Shown piece by piece: positions 41,599 through 50,261 of a stretch of DNA of 64,000 bases. Within the stretch, counting starts at the first letter, position 1. Each line of letters starts with the position of its first letter. The notes below the pieces were generated by a model. The model did not search any database, was not told the DNA's origin, and saw only the letters and a program-made list of their open reading frames with translations. Origin of the DNA: Halobacteriales archaeon QS_4_62_28 (lineage in GTDB: Archaea > Halobacteriota > Halobacteria > Halobacteriales > Haloarculaceae); the NCBI GenBank assembly GCA_003021685.1, contig PXRO01000047.1, positions 36,419-100,418 on the forward strand, written 5' to 3'. The position numbers and the translations under genes are program-made.

Positions 41599-41704
41599 AT
41601 AGTCTTTTGTGCTCGATTTTTAAGCAGTAGGTTCGGCGTCGCGTGAATGGAACGGGTTTTTGCCGCCGAATTCTCACACGAGAAACCCTGTCGTCGTGGC
41701 ACTG

Positions 41705-42040
<336 letters not shown>

Positions 42041-42082
42041 CTAGCACCACCGCCGGCACGCACTTAAGTTTTAAACCCACTG

Positions 42083-42904
42083 TCACCGGTCCGTCGGGTC
42101 GTTGCCTGGCGATTCGCCGAGGTGCCGGTTCAGGAACTCGACTGTCACCTCGACGGTGCGGTCGAGCGACGCTATCGGGAACGTGTGTCCCGCGTCCTCG
42201 AAGAGGCGGAACTCGCCCGTCGTGAAGGTGTCGACCGATTCGGCGTAGCGCTTCGCCTGGTCGACGGGGAGTGCGTCGTCGTCGTCGCCGTGGACGACCA
42301 GCGTCGGCGGCGTCTGCAGATCCGTCTGGCCCATCGGCGAAGCAAACTCGTAGGCCTCCGGCACGTCCTCGCGCGTGCCACCGAGATACTGGACGTGACA
42401 CTCCGGATCTGGGCCGTCGGGAAAGGCGAGGTCGTAGACGCCGGCCCAGCCAACGGCGGCCTGGACTGTGGAGGACACGCCGGGGTACGCCTCGGGTTCG
42501 AACCCCGGTTCCGCAGCAGTTACCGACACCAGCGTCGCGAGGTTCCCGCCCGCAGAGTGGCCGACGGTGGCGATTTGCCGGGGATCGATCCCGTACCTCT
42601 CTCCCTCGGCGCGACACCACTCGACGGCGGCCTTCGCGTCGATCAGTGCGGCCGGGAACGTCGCCTCGTCCGAGAGTCGATAGTTGGGTGTCACGACGAC
42701 GTAGCCCTCCGCGGCCAGCGCCGTTGCAGGTTGGGCCATCCGCTCTTTGTCACCCTCCCAGAACTTACCACCGTAGAACAGCACGATGGTCGGGGACGGT
42801 CCGTCAGCGATCGGTTCGTACACGTCCAGCGAGAGCGTTCGCTCGGGCGTTTCGTGAAAGTCGATGTCGCGATGAACCGTCTGGGAATCCGGATCAGTCG
42901 TCAC
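42083..42904 (-). CDS. Alpha/beta hydrolase (HSL-like esterase family)
   Basis: A 273-residue esterase-like enzyme. The GTG start at 42904 (MTTDPDSQTVHRDIDFHETPERTLSLDVYEP) is preferred to an ATG at 42991, which would add 29 residues next to the promoter. The oxyanion region reads IVLFYGGKFWEGD in place of HGGG. The nucleophile is in VGHSAGGNLATLV (GxSxG), the acid is likely in VVHGDDDDALP, and the histidine in EDAGHTFP. The substrate is unknown. Element B lies just upstream between this gene and trkA. Confidence 0.83.
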   Translation of the reverse strand: MTTDPDSQTVHRDIDFHETPERTLSLDVYEPIADGPSPTIVLFYGGKFWEGDKERMAQPATALAAEGYVVVTPNYRLSDEATFPAALIDAKAAVEWCRAEGERYGIDPRQIATVGHSAGGNLATLVSVTAAEPGFEPEAYPGVSSTVQAAVGWAGVYDLAFPDGPDPECHVQYLGGTREDVPEAYEFASPMGQTDLQTPPTLVVHGDDDDALPVDQAKRYAESVDTFTTGEFRLFEDAGHTFPIASLDRTVEVTVEFLNRHLGESPGNDPTDR

Positions 42905-43059
42905 TGACGTACACGTGGGTACTGCTGGCACAAGAGCGTGTCGGGAAGCCGGATTCAGAGACAATCGCCGATCCCTGTCCGTGACAGACACTCCGAGACC
43001 GTTTTATATACCAGAGCGACCTGGCGACAGACGGCGTTGGTCTCCAGTGTCACAGCAGC

Positions 43060-43467
43060 GTTCAGAGAAGAGATCGAGAGAAACGCAAGCACCGAAAGCC
43101 CTCGCACAGTTGCAGTCCCGGGACCCACGCTGCGCTCCAGTCGGTGTCTGCTCACGGCGGAGCCGTTCGCACGGGCCGAGGGACGGAGTCCCTCGTGGCT
43201 TGCGGGGTCCGGGTTCCTGCAACTGCACTCGCCCTTTCATCCGCCAGGATTCAGTCGGCGAACCAGCCGATACCTGGTGGATGAAAGGGCGAGCGGCGGT
43301 CGGTCCCTCCCGGGCGTTCGCAAGAGCGGCGCTCTTGCGCAGCCCATCAGAAATCTCCGATTTCTGAGGACGACGAAAGCACCGCAGCCGGGCAACTGCC
43401 GCCGCGCAAAGCGAGGGCTTTCGGTGTCTTCGATGTATTCGGCACGGTTGCTCATCTGATTAGTACC
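43060..43467. repeat. Long TIR-bounded hairpin element, copy B
   Basis: Starts GTTCAGAGAAG and ends GGCACGGTTG plus a degenerate tail. The TIRs CACCGAAAGCCCTCG / CGAGGGCTTTCGGTG are exact at 43090-43104 and 43412-43426. The interior shares TGCAGTCCCGGGACCCACGCTG and GCAACTGCCGCCGCGC with copy A in the same orientation. It contains a 21-bp hairpin (CTCGCCCTTTCATCC... 43228-43248 with 43273-43293) and smaller hairpins GCAAGAGC..GCTCTTGC and CAGAAATC..GATTTCTG. It sits between the divergent hydrolase and trkA genes, where it separates their promoters. No protein is recognised. Confidence 0.78.
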
Positions 43468-43540
43468 AGTGTCACCCCACCAACCTTTTTTTTGCAGGGA
43501 CCGATATCGACCTGTATTCACGAGAGGGGAGTCGAAAAAC

Positions 43541-44197
43541 ATGGCAAACACAAACGATATGCGGGTCGTCATCGTCGGAAGTGGCCGGACCGGACTCCGA
43601 ACTGCTCGATTACTCGACGACCGCGGCCACGATGTCGTCATCATCGAACGCAACCCCGAGCGCGTCGCGGATATCGCCGACGAACACCTGGCAACGGTCA
43701 TCGAAGGCGACGCCACGAACGCTGCAATACTCGAACAGGCCGACCTCGGACGAGTCGATGTCGTCGCCAGCATGACCGATACGATGGGGACGAACTTCAC
43801 CGTCTGCACACTTGCCGCAGAGATCGCTCCCGATATCCGAACGGTGATGCGGTCGGTGTACGAAACCACCTCCGAGTACGCGGAGTACGTCGACGAAATC
43901 GTCTTTCCCGAGCAGGCCGGTGCGCGGGCAACAGTCAACGCTGTCGAGCGAGATATCCAGTCGCTCGAAGAGACGACCGCACAGATCGAACTACTGGAAA
44001 TACGGGTCGCTCCCGGTGCGCCAGTCGCTAACCGGGCACTCGCCGATATCAGACTGCCCGAAGGGTCGGTCGTCATCTCCGACATCGAGCAGGCAGAGAT
44101 CGCGAGTGCCGAATCCGTCCTGCGACCCGGGCAGACGTTTGTCGTCGCTGTCGAACCCGCTGTCGCCGAGGAGGTCAGACAACTGTTCCGGGGATAA
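43541..44197 (+). CDS. TrkA-like NAD-binding regulatory protein (RCK domains), first copy
   Basis: A 218-residue cytoplasmic RCK protein with an N-terminal Rossmann domain (MRVVIVGSGRTGLRTARLLDDRGHDVVIIERNPE; GxGxxG present) and a C-terminal RCK-C domain (LLEIRVAPGAPVANRALADIRLPEGSVVISDIEQ). RCK-N domains bind NAD(H) or ATP, and RCK-C domains in some proteins bind c-di-AMP. It is one of two such genes that flank an amino acid permease gene, so it probably regulates that transporter rather than a K+ channel. The start is at 43541, after element B. Confidence 0.86.
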   Translation: MANTNDMRVVIVGSGRTGLRTARLLDDRGHDVVIIERNPERVADIADEHLATVIEGDATNAAILEQADLGRVDVVASMTDTMGTNFTVCTLAAEIAPDIRTVMRSVYETTSEYAEYVDEIVFPEQAGARATVNAVERDIQSLEETTAQIELLEIRVAPGAPVANRALADIRLPEGSVVISDIEQAEIASAESVLRPGQTFVVAVEPAVAEEVRQLFRG

Positions 44198-44277
44198 CGA
44201 AAACGTTGTGCGAACGGATCTAGAACTGGTCGTTGTTTGTTCACCACGGGACAGTAAGGCTGCTATGAAATCGATTT

Positions 44278-44359
44278 ATAGTGATTATTGTCGGACTTTC
44301 CGGGATAGATCGCACGGCAGCACGCGACCGACCCGGTAATCGGCGACAATAATCACTAT
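44278..44359. repeat. 82-bp palindromic element, copy 1
   Basis: A perfect 16-bp terminal inverted repeat, ATAGTGATTATTGTCG (44278-44293) and CGACAATAATCACTAT (44344-44359). The core contains CCGGGATAGATCGC and a matching GACCCGG. An 81-bp relative is at 47345-47425. The two have the same architecture, the shared CTT-CCGG and CCGGTAA segments and compensating differences in the terminal stems. It lies between trkA and the permease promoter. Confidence 0.7.
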
Positions 44360-44384
44360 TAATCCCCTCAATGGAAATTAAGGA

Positions 44385-44396
44385 TTTTATATATAA
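44385..44396 (+). promoter_or_regulatory. TATA box of the permease gene
   Basis: TTTTATATATAA is a strong TATA element. A start of transcription about 25-28 bases downstream, near 44417, would be after the GTG at 44406 but 20 bases before the ATG at 44439. This favours the ATG as the real translation start of the permease. It is just right of the palindromic element. Confidence 0.6.
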
Positions 44397-44438
44397 TGGT
44401 TAAATGTGTCGGATCCTGTCAGTCGACACAGGTCACAG

Positions 44439-45935
44439 ATGGGCCACAAACAGCGAAAACCAGCAGCAGAACTGGGACTGTTGGACGCGACGATGATCGG
44501 TATGGGCGCGATGATCGGTGCAGGAATCTTCGTACTGACGGGGCTGGCTGCCGAGATTGCGGGGCCGGCCGCGATCCTCGTGTTCACCCTCAATGGGGCC
44601 GTGACAGCATTTACTGGGCTATCCTACGCAGAACTGGCTTCGGCAGTTCCCAAGAGCGGTGGCGGGTATGCATTCGCCCGGGAGACGTTCGACGATGTCG
44701 TCTCGTTCATGATGGGATGGATGCTGTGGTTCGCCTACATGATTGCCGGTGCGCTGTACGCACTCGGGTTTGCCCCGAACTTTCTCGAACTCCTGCACGT
44801 CTACGGATTCGTTCCACCGCTGGATGCGGTCGGAGCGATCGCACTCCCGGTCGTCTCGGCGACCGTTCCTGCGAAGGCTGGATTGGCGTTTATTGCAGTG
44901 CTCTGTCTCGTTGCCCTGAATGCAGTCTCGACGGCCGCAAGCGGGAGCGTCGAGACGGTCTTTACCATCGTGAAAATCGCAATCCTGCTGGTGTTCGTGG
45001 CCTTTGGCTTCCTGTCAGCCACTGGCGGCGGCGAAACGAGTTTCACGTTCCAGAACTTCGATCCGCTCTTTCCGGGCGACGACTCGGCGTTTAGTATCCT
45101 CCCTGCGCTGGGGCTTACCTTCATCGCGTTCGAGGGATACGACCTCATCACGACCATCACCGAAGAAGTCGAGAACCCCCGAGAGAACATTCCAAAGGCG
45201 ATTTTCGCAAGCCTCGGTGCGACCGTCGTCATCTACGTTCTGGTCGTGGTCGTCGCAATCGGGACCCTCGGGGCCCCGGGACTCGCCGAGGCCGGCGAGG
45301 CCGGCATCGCCAGAGCGGCGACTTCCTTCATGCCGGCAGATATCCCGATCATCCAGAATGGCGGTGCGGTGATCGTCTTCGGTGCAGTCTTTTCGACGAT
45401 GACCGCGCTCAACGCCGTCGTCATCGCGTCGTCTCGAGTTGCCTTCTCGATGGGGCGTGAAGGGCAGTTGATCCAATCTATCGGGCAACTCCATCACCGC
45501 TTTGGGACGCCGTTTGTCGCGATTCTGACCAGTGCCGTCGTGATGCTCGGATCGGTCGTATTGCCGACAAAGAGTGCGGGCAACATGTCCAGTCTCTTTT
45601 TCTTGCTCTCCTTTATCATCGTCAACGGAGCGGTGATCAAACTCAGGCGTGAGCGCCCGAACATGAACCGGCCCTACGAGATGCCGTACTACCCGGTCCC
45701 ACCACTGCTCGGTATCCTGTTGAATCTCGTGTTGACTGGCGTCCTGATCACGTACCTCTTGCAGACCGATCAGTTGGCACTGCTCTTGACTGGCGGGTGG
45801 ATCCTGCTTGGCGGGATTGCCTACTACGCACTCGAATGGGCTCGGTCATCGGACAGCGAGACGCCGAGTTCTGAGGACACTATCGACCAGCCCGGCGTCG
45901 AGACAGGCGTTACCAGCAAAGAGGGAGGTAACTGA
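44439..45935 (+). CDS. APC-family amino acid permease
   Basis: A 498-residue membrane transporter with about twelve helices. The start MGHKQRKPAAELGLLDATMIGMGAMIGAGIFVLTGLAAE includes the signature GAMIGAGIFVLTG, which binds the substrate. PKSGGGYAFARETF, FIAFEGYDLITTITEEVENPRENIPKAIFAS and ASSRVAFSMGREGQLIQ are APC hallmarks. The C-terminal 45 residues are a hydrophilic acidic tail. A GTG at 44406 would add 11 residues, but lies before the predicted start of transcription. It is flanked by two TrkA-like genes, the second 2 bases downstream. Confidence 0.9.
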   Translation: MGHKQRKPAAELGLLDATMIGMGAMIGAGIFVLTGLAAEIAGPAAILVFTLNGAVTAFTGLSYAELASAVPKSGGGYAFARETFDDVVSFMMGWMLWFAYMIAGALYALGFAPNFLELLHVYGFVPPLDAVGAIALPVVSATVPAKAGLAFIAVLCLVALNAVSTAASGSVETVFTIVKIAILLVFVAFGFLSATGGGETSFTFQNFDPLFPGDDSAFSILPALGLTFIAFEGYDLITTITEEVENPRENIPKAIFASLGATVVIYVLVVVVAIGTLGAPGLAEAGEAGIARAATSFMPADIPIIQNGGAVIVFGAVFSTMTALNAVVIASSRVAFSMGREGQLIQSIGQLHHRFGTPFVAILTSAVVMLGSVVLPTKSAGNMSSLFFLLSFIIVNGAVIKLRRERPNMNRPYEMPYYPVPPLLGILLNLVLTGVLITYLLQTDQLALLLTGGWILLGGIAYYALEWARSSDSETPSSEDTIDQPGVETGVTSKEGGN

Positions 45936-45937
45936 CC

Positions 45938-46588
45938 ATGGCCCCACTCAGAACGGTGATCGCTGGCGGCGGCCGTGTCGGGAAACGGACGGCGGAACTG
46001 CTAGACGAGCGAGGCCACGACCTGGTCGTCATCGAGAACGACGCCGAGACAGTCGCGGAACTGAGCGACGAGTACTTCGCGACTGTCATCGAGGGCGACG
46101 CAACACGACCGTCGGTCCTCTCCCAGGCACGACTCGACCGGGCCAACGTGGTTGCCGCGCTGACTGCCCGGACCGGGACCAATCTGGCGATCTGCATGGC
46201 CGCAAACCACCTCGAACCGGCGGTCGAAACCGTCATGCGGACCGAGCGGTCGGTCGGCGACGAGTACGATGGTCTTGTCGATGGAGTGATCTTTCCGGAG
46301 ACCGCTGGCGCGCGAGCGGCGGCAAATGCTATCGAACGGGACGTACGAACGCTCCAGGCTGTTACAGGGACACTCGACATGATGGAAATTACCGTCGCCG
46401 ACCAGGCGCCCGTCGCCGGCAAATCGCTGACTGACGTCGCACTCCCACGCGGCAGTCTCGTGGTCTCTGCTGCCGATGGCCACCGGATCGCCGGCTCGGA
46501 GACGGTGCTCGAACCGGGGCACACGTATATCGTCGCGGTCGAATCCGATGTCAGTGACGAAGTGATGAATCTCATGCGAGGGCTGTGA
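45938..46588 (+). CDS. TrkA-like NAD-binding regulatory protein (RCK domains), second copy
   Basis: A 216-residue RCK protein related to the one at 43541 (MAPLRTVIAGGGRVGKRTAELLDERGHDLVVIENDAETV, and ITVADQAPVAGKSLTDVALPRGSLVVSAADGHRI). The two share about half of their residues, with GxGxxG, the EGDATRPSVL segment and the RCK-C domain kept in both. Its start is 2 bases after the permease stop, so it belongs to the permease transcript. The two copies may form a heteromeric ring or respond to different ligands; this is inference. Confidence 0.86.
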   Translation: MAPLRTVIAGGGRVGKRTAELLDERGHDLVVIENDAETVAELSDEYFATVIEGDATRPSVLSQARLDRANVVAALTARTGTNLAICMAANHLEPAVETVMRTERSVGDEYDGLVDGVIFPETAGARAAANAIERDVRTLQAVTGTLDMMEITVADQAPVAGKSLTDVALPRGSLVVSAADGHRIAGSETVLEPGHTYIVAVESDVSDEVMNLMRGL

Positions 46589-46590
46589 CG

Positions 46591-46616
46591 AGGAATACAA
46601 AACATTTCGTATTCCT
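46591..46616. terminator. Small hairpin between trkA copy 2 and the 2H phosphoesterase gene
   Basis: AGGAATAC (46591-46598) and GTATTCCT (46609-46616) form a perfect 8-bp stem with a 10-base loop. It lies in a 51-base gap after the second trkA. Either a transcript-end hairpin or an operator for the next gene; no data to choose. Confidence 0.35.
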
Positions 46617-46639
46617 AACCACTAACGTCACTAACAAGC

Positions 46640-47296
46640 ATGCACGATTCGCCGATGGCATCGAGCGCGGACGAATACTGGGAGCAGCGTCGCGAAATCG
46701 TTCCGTCGCCGACAGAGTCCGACGCCGACAGCCGGCGGCGACTCGTCTTGCTCGTAACTGTCGAGGACCCGGATGTTCTGTCTTCCTACAGTGAGATCCG
46801 GGATCGTCTCGGGACGTTCGAGTGCGTCCGTCCAACCCCACTGGACGAGCTCCACATCACGATCAAGACGTTCGAACCGACCTCGACTGCCGTGGATATC
46901 GCCGACGCGACGATTCAGCGAGCGCAGGCGGCGATCGCAGACTCGATTGGCGACTGGGGGCCGTTCGAGACGACGTTCCCACAGATCAATCTCTTCCCCG
47001 ATGTCGTGTACGCGGAGGCCGAAAGCAGCGGTATGCTGACCGAATTAAACAGGACGCTGTGTCGACTGCCCCAGACGACGACACTCGCCCGTGACGAGGG
47101 GAGCTATATCCCCCACCTGACGCTCGGCTACTTTGCCGGCAACGACGAGTATTATCACTTCGTCGATTTCATAGAAGAGAATCGGACGTTACCCTTCCCG
47201 ACGCTATCAGTCGACGAATTGGCGCTTGCGGTCTGTACGGTGACCGACGCTCGTCCACCGACCTACGAGATACTCGATAGATACGACTTGCAGTGA
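46640..47296 (+). CDS. 2H phosphoesterase / 2'-5' RNA ligase-like protein
   Basis: A 218-residue protein of the 2H family. The two HxT/S motifs that form the catalytic site are LDELHITIKTFEP (about residues 71-83) and IPHLTLGYFAG (about 155-165), each with a histidine and a threonine. This is the fold of the 2'-5' RNA ligase ThpR and cyclic phosphodiesterases. The first 30 residues (MHDSPMASSADEYWEQRREIV) are hydrophilic; an in-frame Met at residue 6 could be the start. The substrate could be a 2',3'-cyclic phosphate end of RNA, as for relatives. Confidence 0.8.
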   Translation: MHDSPMASSADEYWEQRREIVPSPTESDADSRRRLVLLVTVEDPDVLSSYSEIRDRLGTFECVRPTPLDELHITIKTFEPTSTAVDIADATIQRAQAAIADSIGDWGPFETTFPQINLFPDVVYAEAESSGMLTELNRTLCRLPQTTTLARDEGSYIPHLTLGYFAGNDEYYHFVDFIEENRTLPFPTLSVDELALAVCTVTDARPPTYEILDRYDLQ

Positions 47297-47344
47297 TGTA
47301 GCCACCATGGGCCGGGTCACTGACGAATAGCTCACAACTCTCTC

Positions 47345-47425
47345 ATACGGTTTATTGTAGTTGCTTACCGGTGATCGTCGCCACAGGGTAGACGATCACC
47401 GGTAAATCGCTACAATAATCCGTAT
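47345..47425. repeat. 81-bp palindromic element, copy 2
   Basis: Terminal inverted repeats ATACGGTTTATTGTAG (47345-47360) and CTACAATAATCCGTAT (47410-47425) match in 15 of 16 positions. The inner stem TTACCGGTGATCGTC / GACGATCACCGGTAA is perfect. It is the relative of the element at 44278-44359. Its last base is the first of the plus-strand TCA that encodes the gltX stop codon, so the element ends exactly at the gene end. It may serve as a bidirectional terminator for the convergent pair. Confidence 0.7.
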
Positions 47426-49167
47426 CAGGGGTGTGCGAAGTACGCGAGGACGTTCTCGTCGTCGCTGTCCTCGTCGACGGCGTCGATGCGTGCAAAACCG
47501 ACACGCTCGAACTGGACCATGTCGTCCGGGTCGCAATCGAGAACGCCGGGTTCGGCCACGCCCTCGACATCGCCGTCCATCGTTCGCATGCGCACTCGCG
47601 AGCCGTCTGCGGGTGTCCAGTGGATCACGTCCACGTCACCCTCCTTGACAACCGCGAGGTCGTCACCGGTGAACTCGAAGGCATCGCGGGTGTGGCGCAC
47701 ACAGCCATAGCCTTTCAGCCAGACGCGCTCGTTGTGTGCCGGCAGGTCGTCGCCCTCGATGGCGACAGCGCTGCCGACCGGGATTTCGCGACGGCCGCGG
47801 TCCTCGTGGTCCGGGTGGACTGGCGGTTCACCGACCGCGGGTCCGCCGATCACCTGGCGCTCGACGATACCACCGGTGTGGTCACTGTCCCGGACGAAAA
47901 ACGCCCGGTCTGCCTCGTCGTCGATCAGGTCCCGGTTGTTCGCGTAGATCGACGACATCGCCAGATCGACGTTCGACATCGAGGTCCCCAGTTCCGTCAT
48001 CGCGTCGACGATGGCCGCACCGCGGATGCCTCGACGCTTTAGGCTCGCAACCGTCGGCGCTCGCGGGTCGTCCCACCCTGTCAGTTCGCCGTCCCCGATC
48101 TGCTGGAGGATCGTCGAGGTCGACATCGGTACGTCGTAGGCGTCGATCTGGACGTGCCCCCAGTGGACCACCTCCGGGTACTCCCAACCGAAGTAGTCAT
48201 AGAGGAACTGCTGGCGCTTGGCCGAGTCCTGCAGGTCGATCCCACGGATGATGTGTGTGATCTCCATGAGATGGTCGTCGAGTCCGCTCTGGAAGTCCAG
48301 CATCGGCCAGCATCGGTACCCGCTGGCTTTCTCGCGTGGATGTGGCGTGTCGATCATCCGGAAGGCGACCCAGTCACGCAGCGCGGGGTTCTTGTGCTCG
48401 ATGTCCGTCTTGATCCGCAGGACTATCTCGCCGCTGTCGTACTCGCCGTCGACCATCGCCCCGAACTCGGCGTGGACCTGCTCGACGTCCTTGTCCCTGT
48501 GTGGGCAGGCCCGGCCGTCGTTTTTCAGGTTCGAGAACTCCGCCTGGGGACACGAGCAGGTGTAGGCCCCGCCCGTCTCGATGAGTTCGCTCGCGTACTC
48601 GTAGTACGTCTCGACGCGGTCGCTGGCCCTGATGACTTCGTCCGGTTCGAAGCCGAGGTACTCGATGGCGTCGAGGATCTCGTCGTAGGCCTCGAGATCC
48701 GGGCGCTTGGTCTCCGGGTCGGTGTCGTCGAACCGACAGAGCATCCACCCGTCGTAGATCTCCTTGTAGGTCCCAATGACGGCTGGCATGCGCGCACTGC
48801 CGAGATGCCACGGCCCGTTCGGGTTGGGTGCGAGGCGCATCCGAACCTCGTCGTACTCGGAGACGCTGGGCAGGTCCGGGAGCGGCTGATCGTCGCCCTC
48901 GTCTTCGCTCTCGATGTCTTCGAGTCGCTCCGGGGCGACTTTGGCGAGACGCTCGCGGCGCTCCTCGCTATCCATCTCGTTGACGCGGTCGACGACCGGC
49001 CCGATGACGCCCGGAATCTCGTCGCCGTGCTCGCGAAACTCCGGATGCTCGCCCATCATCGGCCCCATGATCGCCCCGACCTGAGCCTCGCTGCCGTGCT
49101 TGACCGCGTTCGTAAGGGCCGCTTCCTCGGCGGCCGCCTCGACGCGGGCACGAAGTTCGTCGTCCAT
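47425..49167 (-). CDS. gltX: Glutamyl-tRNA synthetase
   Basis: Charges tRNA-Glu and probably tRNA-Gln, because archaea use the transamidation route. The 580 residues are normal for haloarchaea. The first 95 residues are a helical, acidic N-terminal region. The Rossmann catalytic domain has the HIGH-like motif NPNGPWHLGSAR (about residue 117), and the KMSKS-like loop reads VPMSTSTI (about residue 342). The C-terminal beta-barrel anticodon-binding domain follows. The start MDDELRARVEAAAEE is supported by the family. It runs in the same direction as idsA upstream. Confidence 0.95.
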   Translation of the reverse strand: MDDELRARVEAAAEEAALTNAVKHGSEAQVGAIMGPMMGEHPEFREHGDEIPGVIGPVVDRVNEMDSEERRERLAKVAPERLEDIESEDEGDDQPLPDLPSVSEYDEVRMRLAPNPNGPWHLGSARMPAVIGTYKEIYDGWMLCRFDDTDPETKRPDLEAYDEILDAIEYLGFEPDEVIRASDRVETYYEYASELIETGGAYTCSCPQAEFSNLKNDGRACPHRDKDVEQVHAEFGAMVDGEYDSGEIVLRIKTDIEHKNPALRDWVAFRMIDTPHPREKASGYRCWPMLDFQSGLDDHLMEITHIIRGIDLQDSAKRQQFLYDYFGWEYPEVVHWGHVQIDAYDVPMSTSTILQQIGDGELTGWDDPRAPTVASLKRRGIRGAAIVDAMTELGTSMSNVDLAMSSIYANNRDLIDDEADRAFFVRDSDHTGGIVERQVIGGPAVGEPPVHPDHEDRGRREIPVGSAVAIEGDDLPAHNERVWLKGYGCVRHTRDAFEFTGDDLAVVKEGDVDVIHWTPADGSRVRMRTMDGDVEGVAEPGVLDCDPDDMVQFERVGFARIDAVDEDSDDENVLAYFAHP

Positions 49168-49225
49168 GGGCCACTCTCAGGGGGGCGGGGTGAAAGTCGT
49201 ACTGATGTGGGCCCTGCCGGCAGTA

Positions 49226-50260
49226 TCAGTACTCGCGCTCGACGAGGTAGTCGGCGATCCCTTCCAGCAACCGGCGGGATTCGTTGTCTGGAAGCACTTC
49301 GAGTCGATCCTTCCCGTTCGCGATCAGGTCGTGGGCCGTCTCGCGAGCGAACTCGATACTCCCGACGGCGTCGAGTTGTGCAACAGCGTCGTCGATCTCG
49401 CTTTCCGTGACGGACTCGACCGACTCGGTCTCGACCAGCGAGTCCACGTCGACGCCCTGCTGGCGAGCGTGTAACGTGATGATCGTCTGCTTGTTCTCGA
49501 CCAGGTCAGAGCCGCGCTGTTTCCCGAGTTTCTCGGAGGGTGTGGTCAGGTCCAGCAGATCGTCCTGAATCTGGAACGCACGGCCGACATCGAGGCCGTA
49601 GCCGTACAGCGGCTCGACGGCGTCCTCGTACCCGAGTAGCTGTGCCGGAATCGACGCCGATGTGGCGTACAGTACGGCCGTTTTGAGTTCGACCATCTGG
49701 AGATACTCGTCGGTCGTCACTTCCTCGCGTGTCTCGAAGTCGATGTCGAACGACTGGCCCTCACAGATCTCCGTGCAGGTCGTTGCGAGCCGTTTCGTGG
49801 CGGCGACCGACCGTTCGGCGTTCGCACCGGTTTCGAGCATGTACTCGAAGGCTTTCGCGAACAGCGTATCGCCGGCCAGAATCGCCGTCGAGAGGTCGTA
49901 CTCGCGGTGGACGGCCGGGACGCCACGACGGAGGTCGTCGTCGTCCATGATGTCGTCGTGGATCAGCGTGAAGGACTGGATCGCCTCGATACCCACCGCC
50001 GCTCGCAGCACGTCGATCTCCGCACCATCAGCCGTCGGGAACGACCGAAAATCGGTCGACAGCGGCGCAACATCGGCGAGGGCCTCGGCTGCGAGTAACA
50101 GCATCGTCGGGCGCAGTCGCTTGCCGCCCGCATCCATCAGGTACCGCGAGGCCTCGTACAGTTGCTCGGGTTCGTCGACCGGCAACTCTCTCCTGATCGC
50201 CTCGTTGATTTGCTCTCGCCGGGCGAGGATCGCCTCCTCGACAGCGTGTTGACGGGCCAT
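49226..50260 (-). CDS. idsA: Geranylgeranyl/farnesyl diphosphate synthase
   Basis: A 344-residue prenyltransferase that makes the C20 (or C25) chains of archaeal lipids by head-to-tail condensation of IPP. The first aspartate-rich motif is IHDDIMDDDDLRRG (about residues 103-116) and the second is FQIQDDLLDL (about 230-240). A basic GGKRLRPTMLLL motif binds IPP. The start MARQHAVEEAILARREQINE is chosen. It lies a single base downstream of the rnj stop codon and is probably cotranscribed with it. Mevalonate-pathway genes ipk and mvk lie 2.7-4.5 kb upstream. Confidence 0.93.
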   Translation of the reverse strand: MARQHAVEEAILARREQINEAIRRELPVDEPEQLYEASRYLMDAGGKRLRPTMLLLAAEALADVAPLSTDFRSFPTADGAEIDVLRAAVGIEAIQSFTLIHDDIMDDDDLRRGVPAVHREYDLSTAILAGDTLFAKAFEYMLETGANAERSVAATKRLATTCTEICEGQSFDIDFETREEVTTDEYLQMVELKTAVLYATSASIPAQLLGYEDAVEPLYGYGLDVGRAFQIQDDLLDLTTPSEKLGKQRGSDLVENKQTIITLHARQQGVDVDSLVETESVESVTESEIDDAVAQLDAVGSIEFARETAHDLIANGKDRLEVLPDNESRRLLEGIADYLVEREY

Positions 50261-50261
50261 C

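Noticed and set aside
44406..44438. GTG at 44406 as the start of the permease.
   Set aside because: It lies upstream of the transcription start expected from the TATA box at 44385-44396, and the family begins near the ATG at 44439.
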